DNA of 64,000 nucleotides from Chrysogorgia sp. JL179-B06. Taxonomy: Eukaryota; Cnidaria; Anthozoa; Scleralcyonacea; Chrysogorgiidae. A model generated the notes under the pieces. The model was not told where the DNA came from. It did no database searches and saw only the letters and a program-made list of their open reading frames with translations. The stretch spans positions 1,213,001 through 1,277,000 of the forward strand of contig JAYKKM010000180.1 in the NCBI GenBank assembly GCA_035772405.1, in the 5' to 3' direction. The position numbers were made by a program, and so were the translations under genes. Position 1 is the stretch's first letter, and every line of letters begins with the position of its first letter. This document shows positions 61,691 through 64,000 of the stretch, piece by piece.

Positions 61691-63389
61691 CGTGGTCCCT
61701 TCAAGATGGCCGCCGCGAAATATTCCCGACTTTATTTTTTCGCAGCATCCAAACAATAGTTTCTCGATCCAGTCTTTATTTAGAGATGAGTTATACGGCT
61801 ATATCACCCGGCTACTATACACACCCAAAATGATATTTCAAAGCAGAACTGGCTTAGTTTGGCTACAGGAAGAGCATTCAAATTATCTTTTTTGATCAAG
61901 AAAGATTTTCGGGCTGACGTTTCATATAAGTATCCCGAATTTAAAACATAATCCCAATCCTAACCCTGAACCTAATACTGACCCTAATTCTTACGATAAT
62001 GTTTTCTTTTAGAAACAAGACGCCCGCTAGGCGTTAACTCGGGTACTTAGGCTATTGGCTTGTTGAAAGACATTGCAGGCAAATTCAGCAATTTGAGTGC
62101 AATATACACAAATCTATAGGTGTAGGAATGATACAGCTCTGTTAGTGCAGGGGTGGTTAAATTTTCCACTGAAATTTTCAACATCACCAAACTGCACGCC
62201 TTTAACAAAGCCATCACAGAATGTTTGCCAACGGCTTTGATTACATGGAGCTAAAATTATGAACATGTTTATACTGGCTCAAAATGTTGACTTCACAAAG
62301 AAATAATGATTTTGAATTACACTTTTTTAAGCTGTTTAGCTTATGACACTATGCCATATACACTGAGAAAAAGATTAACTGATTTAATTATTTTAATGCT
62401 TGCTCAAACTGAACTTGTTTGCCAGACTGGCCACATTAATTGTTATTACATGAGCAAAGGCTTCCTTACCAGGCTGGCTTGGCTGGCTAGAACTGAATTG
62501 GGTCAGCAAACAGGATGGCTCATTTGGTGGCCCAGACGTCTTCATTTGTTGTTTGATTTGTTAGCGGAAGACAGATTACTGTCTAGTGTCTTGGTTGGTG
62601 AGCGTTTGCCTCCATGTAGTCAAGGCTAAAAATCAGTTCAAAAGGTATGTATCTGGCTGTACAGACCAAGTAGCAGTTAAGTGGGCTAGTCTGCCTCATC
62701 TATAATATCAGGACTAATTACTATGTACAGCTACAGTAATCATGAAAGCCAAAAATCAGTTTGAAAGTTTGTATCTGACTGTGCAGACCAAGTAATAATA
62801 GTGACAATGGAAAGTACATGACTGGACAGGCGTTATTGGTAAACCAACAAACAATAACTAACTATTTACTCTTTGATTTTGATAGTTGGTACATGGGTGT
62901 CAGAGATTTATACACTATATGTTCATTTGTAAACATTCGCATAATATGAACAAATATCGATACAGACTTACTGATAACCCACAACATTTTGGAGCCACAG
63001 GATTATTCAATGGCAACATGCATTGCATATGAAACAATAAACTGTTGATTTAATCGAGATTTAATAGCATCGACTAATATTTTGTATATAGACATAACAA
63101 TAAACAACACAGGCAACAAAGCTTTTAGTTTTTAATATAAAACAATATTACAGTTACCTCAGAACAGTTAACAGAAGTGAAGAAAGAAGTCATTTGAATG
63201 ATGTTGGAAAGTATTAAATTGTATGAGCATGTAGAAGTACTTTTAAAATTTAAATTTCTGATGAAATAACAAATGTTTTCGAAGCGCTCAGTGGAAACCC
63301 CGCGCTTGATCATGATAAACAACAAACACGGAATATGACAGCGCTTTAAAAAAAACTAAGGTAGCACAATAACGTTTACGTATATTGTT
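61691..63389. other. 3' part of the window, no recognised gene
   Basis: No MOSPD membrane-anchor exon recognised. A frame at 62306-62629 lacks family support. Two direct repeats of about 50 bp (AAAAATCAGTTCAAAAGG near 62628 and its variant near 62750) and a tract matching AACAAGACGCCCGC (62014) are present. Confidence 0.4.
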
Positions 63390-63875
63390 GACAGATCAAT
63401 TATCTTTGTTTTAAGGTATAAGAGAGCTTGTAGGGTTGATTATTTGTCAAGAAAACGTTCGACGTTTAGGGTTATTAAAATTGCGATGCTGTTTTTGAAG
63501 ATGGCGGCCAAATTATATTTTTGCATATATATTATAAGGCGCTCTTCGAACGTTTTGTTGAGAAAAAGTAAGCTTTACAAGGTGGTCTATTATACCTTAA
63601 AAGAAAGGTAATTTATCTGTCTGAAGCATACTTATAGCTTATTGTTGTAGCTTACTTAGTTTTCCTAAAAAAAGCTGAAAAACGAACATGTCCAAAATAA
63701 ACAATATTGCCGCTAATTTGAATAAGTCTGTCGTATTTTAAGCCGTTTACTTCGAACGTTTTCTTGAGAAATAATGAAGCGTACAAGCTCTATTATACCT
63801 TGAAAGAAAGATAATTTATCTGTCTATAACATACGTAAAGTTTATTTTGCTAGCTTACTTAGTTTTATTGTAAAT
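63390..63875. repeat. One inverted and two direct copies of a ~75-120-bp repeat
   Basis: Direct copies at about 63545-63665 and 63750-63870 share CGAACGTTTTsTTGAGAAA, CTATTATACCTT(a/g)AAAGAAAG and TAATTTATCTGTCT. An inverted copy at 63393-63465 carries TTTAAGGTATAAGAGAGCTT and GTCAAGAAAACGTTCGACG. Confidence 0.65.
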
Positions 63876-64000
63876 TCATTGAGATCACGGACCAACCCGT
63901 TCCAAAATCGCTCGTCATCTTTAGTGTGGGTCTACCGCGATCGGCGTGTGCGATTGTATTAAGCATTGACACATTGTGAGCGTGTTTATGATAAAGATAC

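Noticed and set aside
62306..62629. 107-codon frame considered as the MOSPD membrane-anchor exon
   Set aside because: No convincing splice acceptor, no pair of membrane segments and no similarity to MOSPD C-termini.

Overview
This window is metazoan nuclear DNA. It has spliced animal genes with GT-AG introns, AT-rich spacers and a very high load of mobile elements and palindromic repeats. The mix of RTE-like and CR1/jockey-like LINEs, a Penelope-like element (PLE) with a GIY-YIG end, many hAT-, Mutator- and Harbinger-like MITEs, and tRNA-derived repeats suggests a marine invertebrate. A cnidarian is my best guess, but that is inference; no rRNA or mitochondrial marker is present. There are no bacterial features.

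Genes, all on the plus strand. (1) The 3' end of SMC4 (condensin ATPase), 2481-7426: five phase-0 exons carrying the signature loop, Walker B and the C-terminal end. (2) An uninterrupted class I SAM methyltransferase, 23906-24685. (3) A short reading frame with a CxxC..CxxC zinc ribbon, 31653-31886, status uncertain. (4) A Sp17-like RIIa + IQ-motif gene in three exons, 33663-44437, with a 9 kb first intron full of repeats. (5) A MOSPD1/3-like MSP-domain gene, 52512-60580, three exons seen and the membrane anchor not found. The two small genes are inferred from matching splice sites, reading phase and domain content.

Repeats by region. 1-2.5 kb: MITEs and a broken LINE. 4-5.2 kb: a 20-bp minisatellite split by a Mutator-like MITE inside an SMC4 intron. 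8-11.6 kb: two foldback elements, one filled with a tandem array of palindromic 25-bp units, the other invaded by a small non-autonomous LTR retrotransposon. 11.7-17.1 kb: a PLE interrupted by a near full-length LINE and again by a MITE, ending in a well-formed type I hammerhead ribozyme. 17.1-22.1 kb: dense nested palindromes. 22.2-22.96 kb: a 235-bp satellite. 29.2-30.9 kb: a foldback element with 10-bp target duplication, a 72-bp hairpin satellite and a zinc-binding protein remnant. 36.7-38.7 kb: a 110-bp satellite invaded by a hAT-like MITE. 54.65-57.6 kb: a large inverted array of a 276-bp unit, each with a tRNA-Ala(AGC)-like sequence.

The host genes are unrelated in function (chromosome condensation, methyl transfer, cilium/flagellum-type docking, ER contact protein), so no operon-like logic is implied. 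The main story is repeat-driven growth of introns and spacers, with several layers of nested insertion that can be ordered in time from the sequence alone.
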